Source: Dactylosporangium aurantiacum
Lineage (GTDB): Bacteria > Actinomycetota > Actinomycetes > Mycobacteriales > Micromonosporaceae
DNA length: 64,000 bases
Reading direction: 5' to 3'
Assembly (NCBI RefSeq): GCF_000716715.1
Contig: NZ_JNYJ01000022.1
Coordinates: 1-64,000, forward strand
The position numbers and the translations under genes are program-made. Below, in pieces: positions 1 through 7,575 of the stretch; position 1 is the stretch's first letter; every line of letters starts with the position of its first letter. The notes below the pieces were generated by a model. The model was not told the origin of the DNA, ran no database searches, and saw only the letters and a list, made by a program, of their open reading frames with translations.

Positions 1-111
1 GGCGAGTCAGTGACCCTCCACGTCACCGGCACCAACCTGCCCACCCCAGACGACCCCGCCTGGCGCACCGCCCCCGCACTGCGCACCGCCAACGACCTCA
101 TCACCGGCTGA
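1..111 (+). CDS. C-terminal end of an unidentified protein (partial)
   Basis: An open frame enters from the left edge and stops at TGA 109-111, giving the last 36 residues of a protein that begins outside the window. The segment is polar and ends in NDLITG. No family can be named from so short a tail. Its stop codon overlaps the stop of the convergent sigma factor gene by 11 bp, which supports it as a real gene end. Confidence 0.5.
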   Translation, partial: GESVTLHVTGTNLPTPDDPAWRTAPALRTANDLITG

Positions 112-1309
112 CCTCGGCGAGCCGGCCGGCCAGGAACGCCCGCTCGGCGTCGTTGCCGGTCAGCGCGAGGGCCTCCTCGTACGCGGCGGCGGCCTCCGGG
201 AGGCGGCCGAGGCGGCGCAGGAAGTCGGCGCGGGCCGCGCTGAGGTACGCGTACCCGGCCAGGGCCGGCTCGTCCAGCAGCGGGGCCAGCTCGGCCAGCC
301 CGGCGGCCGGGCCGTCGCGCAGGCCGACGGCGACGGCGCGGTTCAACGCCACGACCGGCGACGGCCACAGGTCGAGCAGCACGTCGTACAGGGCGACGAT
401 CTGCGGCCAGTCGGTCGCCTCCCACGACGGGGACTCCGCGTGCACGGCGGCGATCGCGGCCTCCACCGCGTAGCGGGTCGGCCCGCCCCGGCGCAGCGCG
501 AACGCGAGCAGGTCGGCGCCCTCCCGGATCTGCCGGGTGTCCCACCGGGCCCGGTCCTGCTCCGACAGCAGCAGCGGGCGGCCGTCGGGGGCGCTGCGGG
601 TGTCCCGGCGGGCGTCGATGAGCAGCATCAGCGCCAGCAGCGCGGCGACCTCGGCGTCGTGCGGCAGCAGCAGCCGCAGCATCCGGCCCAGGCCGATGGC
701 GCCGTCGACCAGGTCCTGGCGCACCAGCCGCTCCCCGACCGGCGCGGCGTGGCCGGTGGTGAAGACCAGGTGCACGACGTCGAGCACGGCGCCGAGCCGT
801 TCCGGCAGCTCGTCCGGCGACGGCACCCGGTACGGGATGCGGGCCGCGCTGATCTTGCGTTTCGCGCGGGTGACCCGGGCCGCCATCGTCGGCTCCGGCA
901 CGAGAAACGCCCGGGCCACCTCGGCGGTCGACAGCCCGCACACGAGCCGCAGGGTCAGCGCCACCTGCGCCTCCCGGGACAGCGCCGGGTGGCAGCAGGT
1001 GAAGACGAGCCGGAGCCGGTCGTCGTCCTCCCCCGGCCCCGGCGTCGCCGTGTCGGTCACCAGCAGCGGCAGCGCCCGCCGCAGCGCGGTCTCGCGGCGC
1101 AGCACGTCGAGGGCGCGGTTGCGGGCGACGGTGGTGAGCCACGCGCCGGGGCGGGCCGGGACGCCGTCGACGGGCCAGGACCGCAGCGCCTGCGCGTACG
1201 CGTCCTGCACGCACTCCTCGGCGAGGTCGAGGTCGCGGGTGAGGCGCACCGTCGCGGCGAGCACCCGGGCCCAGTCGCGCCGGTGCGCCTCAGCGACCGC
1301 CTCGCTCAT
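101..1309 (-). CDS. ECF sigma factor with C-terminal extension (ECF42-like, DUF6596)
   Basis: A 402-aa RNA polymerase sigma factor of the ECF class. Residues ~1-80 hold region 2 (LAEECVQDAYAQAL, then the WLTTVARNRALD segment that contacts the -10), and ~105-165 hold region 4 with a helix-turn-helix (LSTAEVARAFLVPEPTM). About 230 further residues form a helical, TPR-like extension, which is the mark of group ECF42. No anti-sigma gene is adjacent; instead a DGPF/YCII protein lies upstream, the known ECF42 partner. The start at 1309 is the ATG where sigma homology begins; a GTG at 1351 in the same frame would add 14 residues translated from the neighbouring tandem repeat. Family assignment is strong; the target promoters cannot be read from the sequence. 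Confidence 0.9.
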   Translation of the reverse strand: MSEAVAEAHRRDWARVLAATVRLTRDLDLAEECVQDAYAQALRSWPVDGVPARPGAWLTTVARNRALDVLRRETALRRALPLLVTDTATPGPGEDDDRLRLVFTCCHPALSREAQVALTLRLVCGLSTAEVARAFLVPEPTMAARVTRAKRKISAARIPYRVPSPDELPERLGAVLDVVHLVFTTGHAAPVGERLVRQDLVDGAIGLGRMLRLLLPHDAEVAALLALMLLIDARRDTRSAPDGRPLLLSEQDRARWDTRQIREGADLLAFALRRGGPTRYAVEAAIAAVHAESPSWEATDWPQIVALYDVLLDLWPSPVVALNRAVAVGLRDGPAAGLAELAPLLDEPALAGYAYLSAARADFLRRLGRLPEAAAAYEEALALTGNDAERAFLAGRLAEVSR

Positions 1310-1576
1310 GCCGCCGCCTCCGCTGCGCTGCGGCGCCGGCCCGAGCTCCACCCTGAGCCGCCGATTCGCAGCCCTCCGCTACGCTGCGGGCCGCTCATGC
1401 CGCCGCCTCCGCTACGCTCCGGCGCCGGCCCGAGCTCCACCCTGAGCCGCCGATTCGCAGCCCTCCGCTGCGCTGCGGGCCGCTCATGCCGCCGCCTCCG
1501 CTACGCTCCGGCGCCGGCCCGAGCTCCACCCTGAGCCGCTGATTCGCAGCCCTCCGCTGCGCTGCGGGCCGCTCAT
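1310..1576. repeat. Three tandem copies of an 89-bp repeat between the DGPF gene and the sigma gene
   Basis: The CAT trinucleotides at 1307, 1396, 1485 and 1574 are spaced exactly 89 bp apart and the sequence between them is nearly identical, differing at a few single bases such as gctgcgctgcgg versus gctacgctccgg. The three copies fill the whole gap from the DGPF stop codon to the sigma start codon. Every copy carries ATGAGC on the minus strand at its edge, the motif that starts the sigma gene, so the array looks like duplication of a segment beginning at the start codon. Three copies total 267 bp, a multiple of three, so the outer ATG is in frame with the sigma ATG, but the copy nearest the sigma gene contains an in-frame TAG. 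Confidence 0.93.
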
Positions 1577-1929
1577 CCGTGGTCCACGATCGGGCGGATC
1601 TCGACGCCGCCGTGCCCGGAGGACAGCTCCGGCAGCAGCGCGGCGAGGGAGATCGCCGCGTCCAGGTCGGCGGCCTCGACCACGTAGAACCCGCCGAGGG
1701 CCTCCTTCGACTCCAGGAACGGCCCGTCGGTCGTGACGAGCCGCCCGCCGCCGGAGCCGCGCAGGGTCGTCGCCGTCGCGGAGCCCTCCAGCTCCTGGCC
1801 GTGCAGGACGCCGGTGCCGCCCGCGGCGGCGAACGCCCGGTGGCCTTCCTCCTTGGCCAGCCGCTCCTGCTCGGTCTCGGCGTCCCAGCGCTGCTCGTCG
1901 CCGTAGATGAGGATCAGGTACTTCGCCAT
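1573..1929 (-). CDS. YCII-related DGPF domain protein
   Basis: A 118-aa single-domain protein. The N-terminus KYLILIYGDE and the signature TTDGPFLESKEALGGFYVVE (residues ~66-85) identify the DGPF/YCII-related family. These small dimeric alpha-beta barrel proteins have no settled biochemical role, but they are encoded next to ECF42 sigma factors and are thought to act with them. Here it lies directly upstream of such a sigma gene on the same strand. Its stop overlaps an ATGA motif, suggesting that the two genes were once translationally coupled before the 89-bp repeat expanded between them. Start chosen at ATG 1929, where family homology begins; the open frame continues upstream without homology. 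Confidence 0.88.
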   Translation of the reverse strand: MAKYLILIYGDEQRWDAETEQERLAKEEGHRAFAAAGGTGVLHGQELEGSATATTLRGSGGGRLVTTDGPFLESKEALGGFYVVEAADLDAAISLAALLPELSSGHGGVEIRPIVDHG

Positions 1930-1967
1930 CGTCCGTCCCATTCGTCCGTGGCCCGTGGTCGAGCCGT

Positions 1968-2504
1968 CTACCTGTACGACGAACCGCAGGGCGGCGAAAT
2001 CGACAGGTAGCCGCCGCCGACGAAGACCAGCGGCGCGCCGGTGCCCATCGCGCCGAACGCGGCGACCCGGCCGACGCAGACGTCGTGGTCGCCGGCCTCG
2101 TGCACGGTCTCCAGTGTGCAGTCGAAGTACGCCAGCCCGCAGTCGAGCACGGGGCTGCCGGTGCCGGGGCCGGGCGTCCACGCGGCGTCGCCGAGACCCG
2201 GCGGCCGGGCCGAGTCGGCGAAGCGGGCCGACACCGCGCCGGCGCCGGCGGGCAGGACGGTGACCGCGAACGCGCCCGCGGCCGGCAGCAGCGCCGCGGT
2301 CCGGCTGGAGCGCCGCACGCAGAACAGGACGAGCGGCGGCTCCAGGGACACCGTCGTGAAGCTGTTGACCGTCATCGCGTGCGTGGTGTCGCCGGCACGG
2401 ACCGCGACCACCGTGACGCCGGTGGGCAGCCGCCCCGCCACGGCCCGGAACCGCGCCGTCGCGGCGGCCAGCGGGCCGGGCGGGCGGACGTCGAGGGCGA
2501 TCAT
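1968..2504 (-). CDS. Flavin reductase-like domain protein
   Basis: A 178-aa protein of the flavin reductase-like (FMN-binding split barrel) family. The stretch RLPTGVTVVAVRAGD at ~25-38 and MTVNSFTTVSLEPPLVLFCV at ~44-63 match the flavin-binding core shared by HpaC-type reductases. Such enzymes reduce FMN or FAD with NAD(P)H, usually to feed a monooxygenase. The ATG overlaps the stop of the upstream TPR gene as ATGA, so it is probably the last gene of the candidate RiPP operon running from 5862. Inference: it may supply reduced flavin for, or carry out, a redox step on the peptide; alternatively it is an unrelated passenger. No partner monooxygenase is nearby. Confidence 0.82.
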   Translation of the reverse strand: MIALDVRPPGPLAAATARFRAVAGRLPTGVTVVAVRAGDTTHAMTVNSFTTVSLEPPLVLFCVRRSSRTAALLPAAGAFAVTVLPAGAGAVSARFADSARPPGLGDAAWTPGPGTGSPVLDCGLAYFDCTLETVHEAGDHDVCVGRVAAFGAMGTGAPLVFVGGGYLSISPPCGSSYR

Positions 2505-4435
2505 CCCGCCACCGCCGCGAGGGACGAAGCGGCGGCGGCCCGGTTGGCGCGGGCGACCGGGTCGTCCTCGATCCGCAGTGCCCGGTCGAAGCAGCGCACC
2601 GCCCCGTCGGGGTCGCCGAGCTCGAACAGGGCGGCGCCGAGGTTCGTCCACGCGCCCGCCAGGTCCGGTTCGGCGCGCAGCGCGGCCCGGTAGTCGGCGA
2701 CGGCCGCGGCCAGGTCGCCGGTGTCGGCGGCGAGCATGCCGCGGGTGCACAGCAGGTGCGGTTGTCCCGGCTCCAGGTGGAGGCCGGCGGCGACGTCGGC
2801 CCGGGCGCCGTCGGCGTCGCCGAGCTCGTAGCGCAGCGCGGCCCGGTTCACGTACGCGGCGAGGAAGTCCGGTTCGAGGTCGAGCACCCGGTCGAAGTCG
2901 GCGACGGCCGCGTCGAGGTCACCGAGCTCGGCGTACAGGTCGCCGCGGTTGTAGTGCGGTTCGACGTCGGGCAGGCCGTTGGCGATGGCGGCGTCGTAGT
3001 CGGCGAGCGCCTCGGCGGAGCGGCCGAGGCGGCGCAGCAGGGCGGCGCGTTCGGCGTAGTAGTCGGGGTGGTGCGGGTCGAGCGCGATGACGGCGGTGTA
3101 CTCCTCGACCCCGTCGGCGGGTGACCTGCGGGCGACGAGCTGGGCCCGGTTGTAGCGCAGCACCGACAGGTGCAGGTCGCGTTCGCCGGCGGTGAAGGTG
3201 GCCGCCATGCGGGCGATGCCGGCGTCGACGAGGCGCATCGCCTCCTCCGGGTCGCCGAGGTGCATGGCGATGAGAGCGCGGCCGTTCTCGTTGAAGGTGA
3301 GGTTGTACGCGCGGCCCCGGTCGTGCGGCAGCAGCGACGCGAGCGACACGGCGGTGTTCACCCAGGCGCTCGCCTTGCGCAGGTCGCGGCGGGCCTCGTC
3401 GAAGTAGCGGGTGTAGAGCATGGCGCGGCCGTACGCGGCCTGCATGTGGACGCTGGGTGCGGTGGAGCGGGCGCAGGCGTCGTCGAAGAGGGCCATGGCC
3501 TCGTCGGCGCGGCCCATGGTGGACAGGGCGATGGTCATCTTGACCGTGGCGAGCCAGCACTCGTCGGGCTGGGTGGTCCAGTCGGCGAGGGCGAGGCAGC
3601 GCCGGCCGAGGTCGAGCACGGCGTCGTAGTGCCCGGCGAGGATGCAGTCCTGCAGGGCGTCACCGAGGGCGGCGACGCCGGCACCGGCGGGGTCGCCGCC
3701 GTGCTCGCGGTGGTGGCAGATCGCGCCGGCCCGCAGCGACGGCTCGCCCCGGGCGAGCAGCTCGGCGGCGCGCCGGTCGTGCAGCCGGGCGCGTTCGCCC
3801 GGGTCGAGCGCGGCGTACGCGGCCAGCAGCGCCGGGTCGTCGCTGACGCAGTCGCCGTCCACGTAGGACCGGGCCGGGTCGGCGGTCACCGGTGTCTCGA
3901 CCGGGTCGCCGACGGTGCGCACGCAGTACGCGGACAGCGCCGCCGCGAGGGGGTCCGCGACGTCGGTGGTGGCGGTGGTGACGACGACGGTGAGCAGAGC
4001 CGGGTCGACGCGGCGGAGCATGAGGGCGAGCCACTCGGCGTCGGTGCGGTCGGCGTGCTCGGCGTGGGTGACGACGAGGGTGCGGGGTCCGGTCCCGGCG
4101 AGCGCCGCCCGGAGCAGGTCGACGAGGCCGTGCCCGAGCTGCACGGTCCGCGCGTACGGGTAGTACCGGGTCCGCGACTGCGGTGACGCCTGCGAGGTGA
4201 GGGTCTCCCGGCCGCAGGTGAGCAGCGCGCCCAGCTCGGGTGCGGCGGTGAGGATCTCGATGTCGTGCGCCCGCACCAGGTCGGGGTGGGTGCGCAGCAG
4301 GTCGGGGACGAGCCGGCGCAGCAGGGTGCCGGCGGCGGTGAACGGTCCCCGCAGCCGCCGGTGCGCGTCCACTGTGGACAGGACGGGTGGGAGGCCGGCG
4401 GGCAGCGCGCCCGACACCCAGCGATGACGGAACAT
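2501..4435 (-). CDS. Large TPR protein of the candidate RiPP operon
   Basis: 644 aa. The first ~200 residues contain a stretch (RTLVVTHAEHADRTDAEWLA, ~119-138) resembling the Walker B region of STAND-type regulators, but no P-loop is visible, so nucleotide binding is doubtful. From about 270 onward the protein is helical, and the last ~230 residues are clear tetratricopeptide repeats with the pattern A..LG....A..D...A (for example YNRGDLYAELGDLDAAVADF). No secretion signal. It starts 10 bp after the stop of the RRE-M50 gene behind a good AAGGAG site and overlaps the flavin reductase start, so the genes form an operon. TPRs imply protein or peptide binding; a scaffold for precursor processing is a guess. 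No named family recognised. Confidence 0.75.
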   Translation of the reverse strand: MFRHRWVSGALPAGLPPVLSTVDAHRRLRGPFTAAGTLLRRLVPDLLRTHPDLVRAHDIEILTAAPELGALLTCGRETLTSQASPQSRTRYYPYARTVQLGHGLVDLLRAALAGTGPRTLVVTHAEHADRTDAEWLALMLRRVDPALLTVVVTTATTDVADPLAAALSAYCVRTVGDPVETPVTADPARSYVDGDCVSDDPALLAAYAALDPGERARLHDRRAAELLARGEPSLRAGAICHHREHGGDPAGAGVAALGDALQDCILAGHYDAVLDLGRRCLALADWTTQPDECWLATVKMTIALSTMGRADEAMALFDDACARSTAPSVHMQAAYGRAMLYTRYFDEARRDLRKASAWVNTAVSLASLLPHDRGRAYNLTFNENGRALIAMHLGDPEEAMRLVDAGIARMAATFTAGERDLHLSVLRYNRAQLVARRSPADGVEEYTAVIALDPHHPDYYAERAALLRRLGRSAEALADYDAAIANGLPDVEPHYNRGDLYAELGDLDAAVADFDRVLDLEPDFLAAYVNRAALRYELGDADGARADVAAGLHLEPGQPHLLCTRGMLAADTGDLAAAVADYRAALRAEPDLAGAWTNLGAALFELGDPDGAVRCFDRALRIEDDPVARANRAAAASSLAAVAG

Positions 4436-4445
4436 GACGACTCCT

Positions 4446-5615
4446 TCAGTGCTGTCGGTTGCGGCGGCGGTCGCGGACGGCGAGCGCGGCGGCGAGGACG
4501 AGCTGGCCGGCGGAGGCGGCCAGGAAGAGCAGCGCGTCCCAGAACCGGGCCGCGGGCACGGCGGGGTCGGTGACGGCGGCGACGGCGGTGCCCAGGAACC
4601 GCCAGGCGAGGGGCAGCGCGACGGACACCAGCACGGCAAGCATCGCGGCGTAGCCGGCCGCGTACAGCGGCGCGTACCAGCGGGCGGCGGCCGCGTCGCG
4701 CGGGTCCCAGCGGGTCTCGTCGGCGAGCCGGTCGGTGCGGCCGAGCAGCCGCCACAGCCGGTTGTGCAGCAGCTGCCGGGCGGTGGTGTGCAGGTCGACG
4801 CAGCCCAGGACCGTGGTGACCAGGTGGTACACGTCGGTGCGCAGGAAGAAGTACAGCTGCGCGAGGACGCCGAGCAGGCACATGAACGCGATGGCGAGGC
4901 AGGCCCGCCCGGCGACGGGCAGGGTGCCGTCCGGGTGGCGGGACAGCCACGCCACGACGGTCAGCGCACAGGCGGCGAGCACGTCGGCCACGACACCGGC
5001 CAGGATCGGCAGGTACCGCTGCCGCCGCGGGACGACGACGAGCCCGTCGAGCTTGGTCTCGGCGACCAGGAAGTAGAGCCGGTGGCCGAGGTGCATGGAC
5101 GAGTGCAGGCCCAGCCGGCGGCCGGCGAGCAGGTGGAACAGTTCGTGCAGCACCACGAACGGCAGCTGCCCGAACAGCAGGGTCAGCTCGACGACCAGCA
5201 GGTAGTCGGTGAAGAACACGTGGCCGCGGGCCGGGACGAGCCGCGGGTCGGCGACGCACACCGCGACGGCGGCGGCGACGAGCGCGCCGTAGCAGACCCA
5301 GGCGGCCGGTGAGAACAGGGCGGCGCCGAGCCGCTGCCAGCGCGGCGGCGCGGCCGTGCCGGCGTCCCCGGTGTTCACGAAGGACAGCTCGCGCAGCGTG
5401 TCGAGGAACTCGTCGATGTCGACGGGTTCGCCGTAGCGGTCGGTGTACCAGGCGGCGGCGTCCTGCGGCGGCCGGCCCCCGGCCAGCTCGCGGAGCAGGG
5501 CGGCGCCGTCGGGCGGGAAGACGCCGTAGGAGTCGCAGTCGGTGCGGCCGACGACGACCCGGTCGCCCTCGTCGAGGAACCGCAGGTCGTGCAGGGCAAC
5601 TGGACCGGTCGGCAT
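4446..5615 (-). CDS. Membrane M50-type metallopeptidase with N-terminal PqqD/RRE-like domain
   Basis: 389 aa. Residues 1-85 resemble a PqqD-like RiPP recognition element: VALHDLRFLDEGDRVVVGR, then VFPPDGAALLRELAGG and a closing FLDTLRELSFV. After a linker come several membrane segments (~102-122, ~135-155, ~200-225, ~230-260, ~315-340, ~360-382). HELFH at 157-161 is the HExxH zinc motif of intramembrane M50 peptidases, and D211 in LAGVVAD is a candidate third ligand. The gene follows the Cys-rich precursor, separated by a strong hairpin, and starts at ATG 5615 behind GAGGAG. Inference: the N-terminal domain binds the leader peptide and the membrane peptidase cleaves or exports the product. 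A non-RiPP site-2-protease role is the alternative. Confidence 0.8.
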   Translation of the reverse strand: MPTGPVALHDLRFLDEGDRVVVGRTDCDSYGVFPPDGAALLRELAGGRPPQDAAAWYTDRYGEPVDIDEFLDTLRELSFVNTGDAGTAAPPRWQRLGAALFSPAAWVCYGALVAAAVAVCVADPRLVPARGHVFFTDYLLVVELTLLFGQLPFVVLHELFHLLAGRRLGLHSSMHLGHRLYFLVAETKLDGLVVVPRRQRYLPILAGVVADVLAACALTVVAWLSRHPDGTLPVAGRACLAIAFMCLLGVLAQLYFFLRTDVYHLVTTVLGCVDLHTTARQLLHNRLWRLLGRTDRLADETRWDPRDAAAARWYAPLYAAGYAAMLAVLVSVALPLAWRFLGTAVAAVTDPAVPAARFWDALLFLAASAGQLVLAAALAVRDRRRNRQH

Positions 5616-5643
5616 GCCAGGTCTCCTCTGTACGGGCGGCGGG

Positions 5644-5680
5644 CCCGGCCGGGGGCGAGGGTGGCGCACCCCCGGCCGGG
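5644..5680 (-). terminator. Strong hairpin between precursor and peptidase genes
   Basis: A perfect 12-bp inverted repeat (CCCGGCCGGGGG at 5644-5655, its complement at 5669-5680) with a 13-nt loop lies in the 82-bp gap between the precursor stop and the peptidase start. No U tract follows, so it may be a partial terminator or a 3'-end stabiliser. In RiPP operons such elements allow the precursor to be made in excess over the processing proteins, which is the likely role here. Confidence 0.7.
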
Positions 5681-5697
5681 CGTTACCGGTGCGGACG

Positions 5698-5862
5698 TCA
5701 GCCGAGGATCTCGGCGCAGCAGCACATGCCGTAGCAGTAGTTGTTGCAGAGCCGGGTGAGCCGGACGGCGCCGGGCTTGCGCACGACGATCTTCTTCATC
5801 CCGGGCCCGGTGCCGGCCTCGTTGCCCGCGGTGTCGCCGGTTGCCGTGGTGAGCTGTGCCAT
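5698..5862 (-). CDS. Candidate RiPP precursor peptide, Cys-rich C-terminus
   Basis: 54 aa, missed by length cut-offs. The N-terminal half (residues 1-37) is a leader-like stretch containing MKKIVVRKPGAVRLTR; the last 17 residues are LCNNYCYGMCCCAEILG with five cysteines. It begins at ATG 5862 behind a strong GAGGAGG site 8 nt upstream and ends at TGA 5698-5700. It is the first gene of a leftward operon with an RRE-like/M50 membrane protein, a TPR protein and a flavin reductase. Small size, conserved-looking basic leader, Cys-rich tail, strong ribosome site and adjacent leader-binding domain together support a precursor. No lanthionine synthetase, radical SAM or YcaO enzyme is present in the window, so the modification, if any, is unknown. 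The class could not be named. Confidence 0.72.
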   Translation of the reverse strand: MAQLTTATGDTAGNEAGTGPGMKKIVVRKPGAVRLTRLCNNYCYGMCCCAEILG

Positions 5863-5880
5863 GGGGTTCGCCTCCTCAGA

Positions 5881-5930
5881 CGAGCTGCGTTACTTTGCGT
5901 AATTAGACTGACACGCAGCGTGACGAACGC
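5881..5930 (-). promoter_or_regulatory. AT-rich promoter region of the precursor operon
   Basis: The 50 bp upstream of the precursor ribosome site are distinctly AT-richer than their surroundings and contain TTAC-TTTGC-GTAA, an inverted repeat with 4-bp arms at about 5891-5903, next to TCTAAT read leftward. This is the only plausible promoter for the operon; the exact -35 and -10 cannot be assigned with certainty. Confidence 0.35.
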
Positions 5931-5971
5931 GAAGTCACCCGGGCGACAGTTCCGCGCTGCCTAGCCGACAG

Positions 5972-6592
5972 CTACCAGCGGTCGTGGTGCAGCGCCGCGG
6001 CGAGCGGGGTGCGGTGCCGCCAGCCGTGCCGCTCCAGGTCCGGCACCGTCTCCAGGTGCGTCACCGGCCCGAGGCACAGCCACGCGACCGGGCGGACCGC
6101 CTCGGGGATGCCGAGCAGCTCACGCACGAACGGCTCGCGGTAGAACGACACCCAGCCGACGCCGAGGTCCTCGGCGGTCGCCGCGAGCCACAGGTTCTGG
6201 ATGGCGAGGCACACCGAGTAGAGACCGGCGTCGGCGATCGCGTGCCGGCCGAGCACCGCCGGTCCGCCGCGGCCCGCGTCGTAGGTGACGACCACCGACA
6301 TCGTCGACTCCAGCACCCCGTCGATCTTGATCCGGCGGAACGTGTCGGCCGCCGCGCCGTCCAGGGTCGCGGCGAACGTCGCCCGCTCCTGCCGGACGTG
6401 CTCGTGGAACGCGCGGCGCAGCCCGGCGTCGCGCACGAGGACGAAGTCCCACGGCTGGGTCAGCCCCACGCTCGGGGCCGCGTGCGCGGCGCTCAGCACG
6501 CGGTCGAGGACCTCATCGGGGATCGGCGCGCCGGTGAACTGGCCGCGCACGTCGCGGCGGCGGCGCACGACGTCGTACAGGTCGGTGCTCAT
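5972..6592 (-). CDS. bluB: 5,6-dimethylbenzimidazole synthase (BluB)
   Basis: 206 aa, nitroreductase fold. RRRRDVRGQF near the N-terminus, AAPSVGLTQPWDFVLVRD (~36-53), GWVSFYREPFVRELLGIPE (~142-160) and a C-terminal WR.RTPL are the BluB hallmarks distinguishing it from ordinary nitroreductases. BluB breaks down FMNH2 with oxygen to make 5,6-dimethylbenzimidazole, the lower ligand of vitamin B12, in the cytoplasm. A cobalamin riboswitch lies immediately upstream on the same strand, giving independent support and indicating repression when cobalamin is plentiful. It ends in TAG. It lies just upstream of the RiPP-like operon but that operon has its own leader, so the two are probably separate units. 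Confidence 0.93.
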   Translation of the reverse strand: MSTDLYDVVRRRRDVRGQFTGAPIPDEVLDRVLSAAHAAPSVGLTQPWDFVLVRDAGLRRAFHEHVRQERATFAATLDGAAADTFRRIKIDGVLESTMSVVVTYDAGRGGPAVLGRHAIADAGLYSVCLAIQNLWLAATAEDLGVGWVSFYREPFVRELLGIPEAVRPVAWLCLGPVTHLETVPDLERHGWRHRTPLAAALHHDRW

Positions 6593-6643
6593 GAGGGCAG
6601 GCTCCCGCTGCTCGGCCCGTCCCGTCGCGGGGCGGGCGATGAC

Positions 6644-6828
6644 CGCGAGGCCGGTCTTCGGACTCTCGGATCAACGCCTGCACCGCCCGCCTTCCCAGCC
6701 CGCAGGCCAGTGACCGCACGCCGCGCGGGCGCGCATGGACGGCAGCTCCCCGATCACCGCGGCGGGCCCGTGCCGGATTCACACCGGCTTCCCGATTCTC
6801 CCCGGTCGCCCGGGGCACCTCGCATCAG
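6644..6828 (-). promoter_or_regulatory. Cobalamin riboswitch
   Basis: Read leftward, the region contains the conserved blocks of the AdoCbl riboswitch in order: a P1-P2 side near GATGCGAGGTGCC, GGGAAGCCGGTGTGAATCCG with the following GGC, a CCGCCGCGGTGA segment, GTCACTGG, CTGGGAAGGC with flanking GGCGG, and GAGTCCGAAGACCGGCC, the B12-box end. It sits about 50 bp before the bluB start. Binding of coenzyme B12 is expected to lower bluB expression, most likely by masking the translation start, since no intrinsic terminator is visible between it and the gene. Confidence 0.93.
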
Positions 6829-6846
6829 TTCATGCCGCCGTCGAGC

Positions 6847-7566
6847 CTAGACGCACAGCCGGTAGTGGGTGGTGAGCCGGCCCTCCTCCAGGAGGTGGAA
6901 CGCGAGCGCCGGCGGCGGCTCCGGCCGGTCCTCGGGCTCCCACGGCAGCACCATCGTGGACTCCACGCCCGGCGCGGCCAGCACCGGCACGCCCGCGAAG
7001 ACGCTGACCGCGGCGCTGTGGACGTGCCCGCACAGGACCGCGAGCACGTCCCGGTGCCGGCCCAGCACCTCGGCGAGCCGGCCGGCCCCGAGCTGGCGCA
7101 CCTGGTCCGCGGCGGGTTTGCCCACCGGTACCGGCGGATGATGGCAGCACACGAACGCGGGTGCGCCGGCCGCCGCGGCGAGGGTGGTGTCGAGCCACTC
7201 GAGGGTGCCGTCGTCGAGCCAGCCCTCGGCGTGGCCGGGGACGCTGGAGTCGCACAGGGCGAACACCACCCCGGCGACGGTCTCGACCCGGTTCACCGGC
7301 TCGCTCGCGGGCCGCTCGTCGAGCAGCTCGGCCCGCAACGCCGCCCGTTCGTCGTGGTTGCCCGGCAACGCCAGCACGGGCACGCCGAGCTGGCGCAGCT
7401 TGCCGAGCTCCGCGTACTCCTCGGCGCGGCCGTGGTCGGCGACGTCGCCGGTCACCAGGATCACGTCCGGCGCCCGGCGCAGCGTCGCGAGGTACGTGAC
7501 GACGCGGTCCAGCCGGTCCGGGGCCGCGGCGCCGATGTGCAGGTCACTGAGGTGGGCGATGAGCAC
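6847..7566 (-). CDS. Calcineurin-type metallophosphoesterase (CpdA-like)
   Basis: 239 aa, cytoplasmic. Metal-binding motifs of the family appear in order: SDLHIG (D8, H10), GDVADHG (D41), GNHDE (N70, H71), CHHPP and GHVHS. This set is typical of the class III cyclic nucleotide phosphodiesterase (CpdA) subgroup, though activity on cAMP cannot be proven from sequence, and other phosphodiesters or phosphatidyl substrates are possible. The gene follows an MBL-fold gene by 9 bp on the same strand, suggesting a two-gene unit. Ends in TAG. Confidence 0.85.
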   Translation of the reverse strand: MLIAHLSDLHIGAAAPDRLDRVVTYLATLRRAPDVILVTGDVADHGRAEEYAELGKLRQLGVPVLALPGNHDERAALRAELLDERPASEPVNRVETVAGVVFALCDSSVPGHAEGWLDDGTLEWLDTTLAAAAGAPAFVCCHHPPVPVGKPAADQVRQLGAGRLAEVLGRHRDVLAVLCGHVHSAAVSVFAGVPVLAAPGVESTMVLPWEPEDRPEPPPALAFHLLEEGRLTTHYRLCV

Positions 7567-7575
7567 CCTTGCGGT

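Noticed and set aside
1310..1576. 89-bp repeats considered as a CRISPR array
   Set aside because: The units are directly joined with no spacers and no cas genes are present.
5972..6592. Nitroreductase-fold protein considered as the oxidase of the RiPP operon
   Set aside because: Sequence is BluB and a cobalamin riboswitch precedes it, so it belongs to B12 synthesis.
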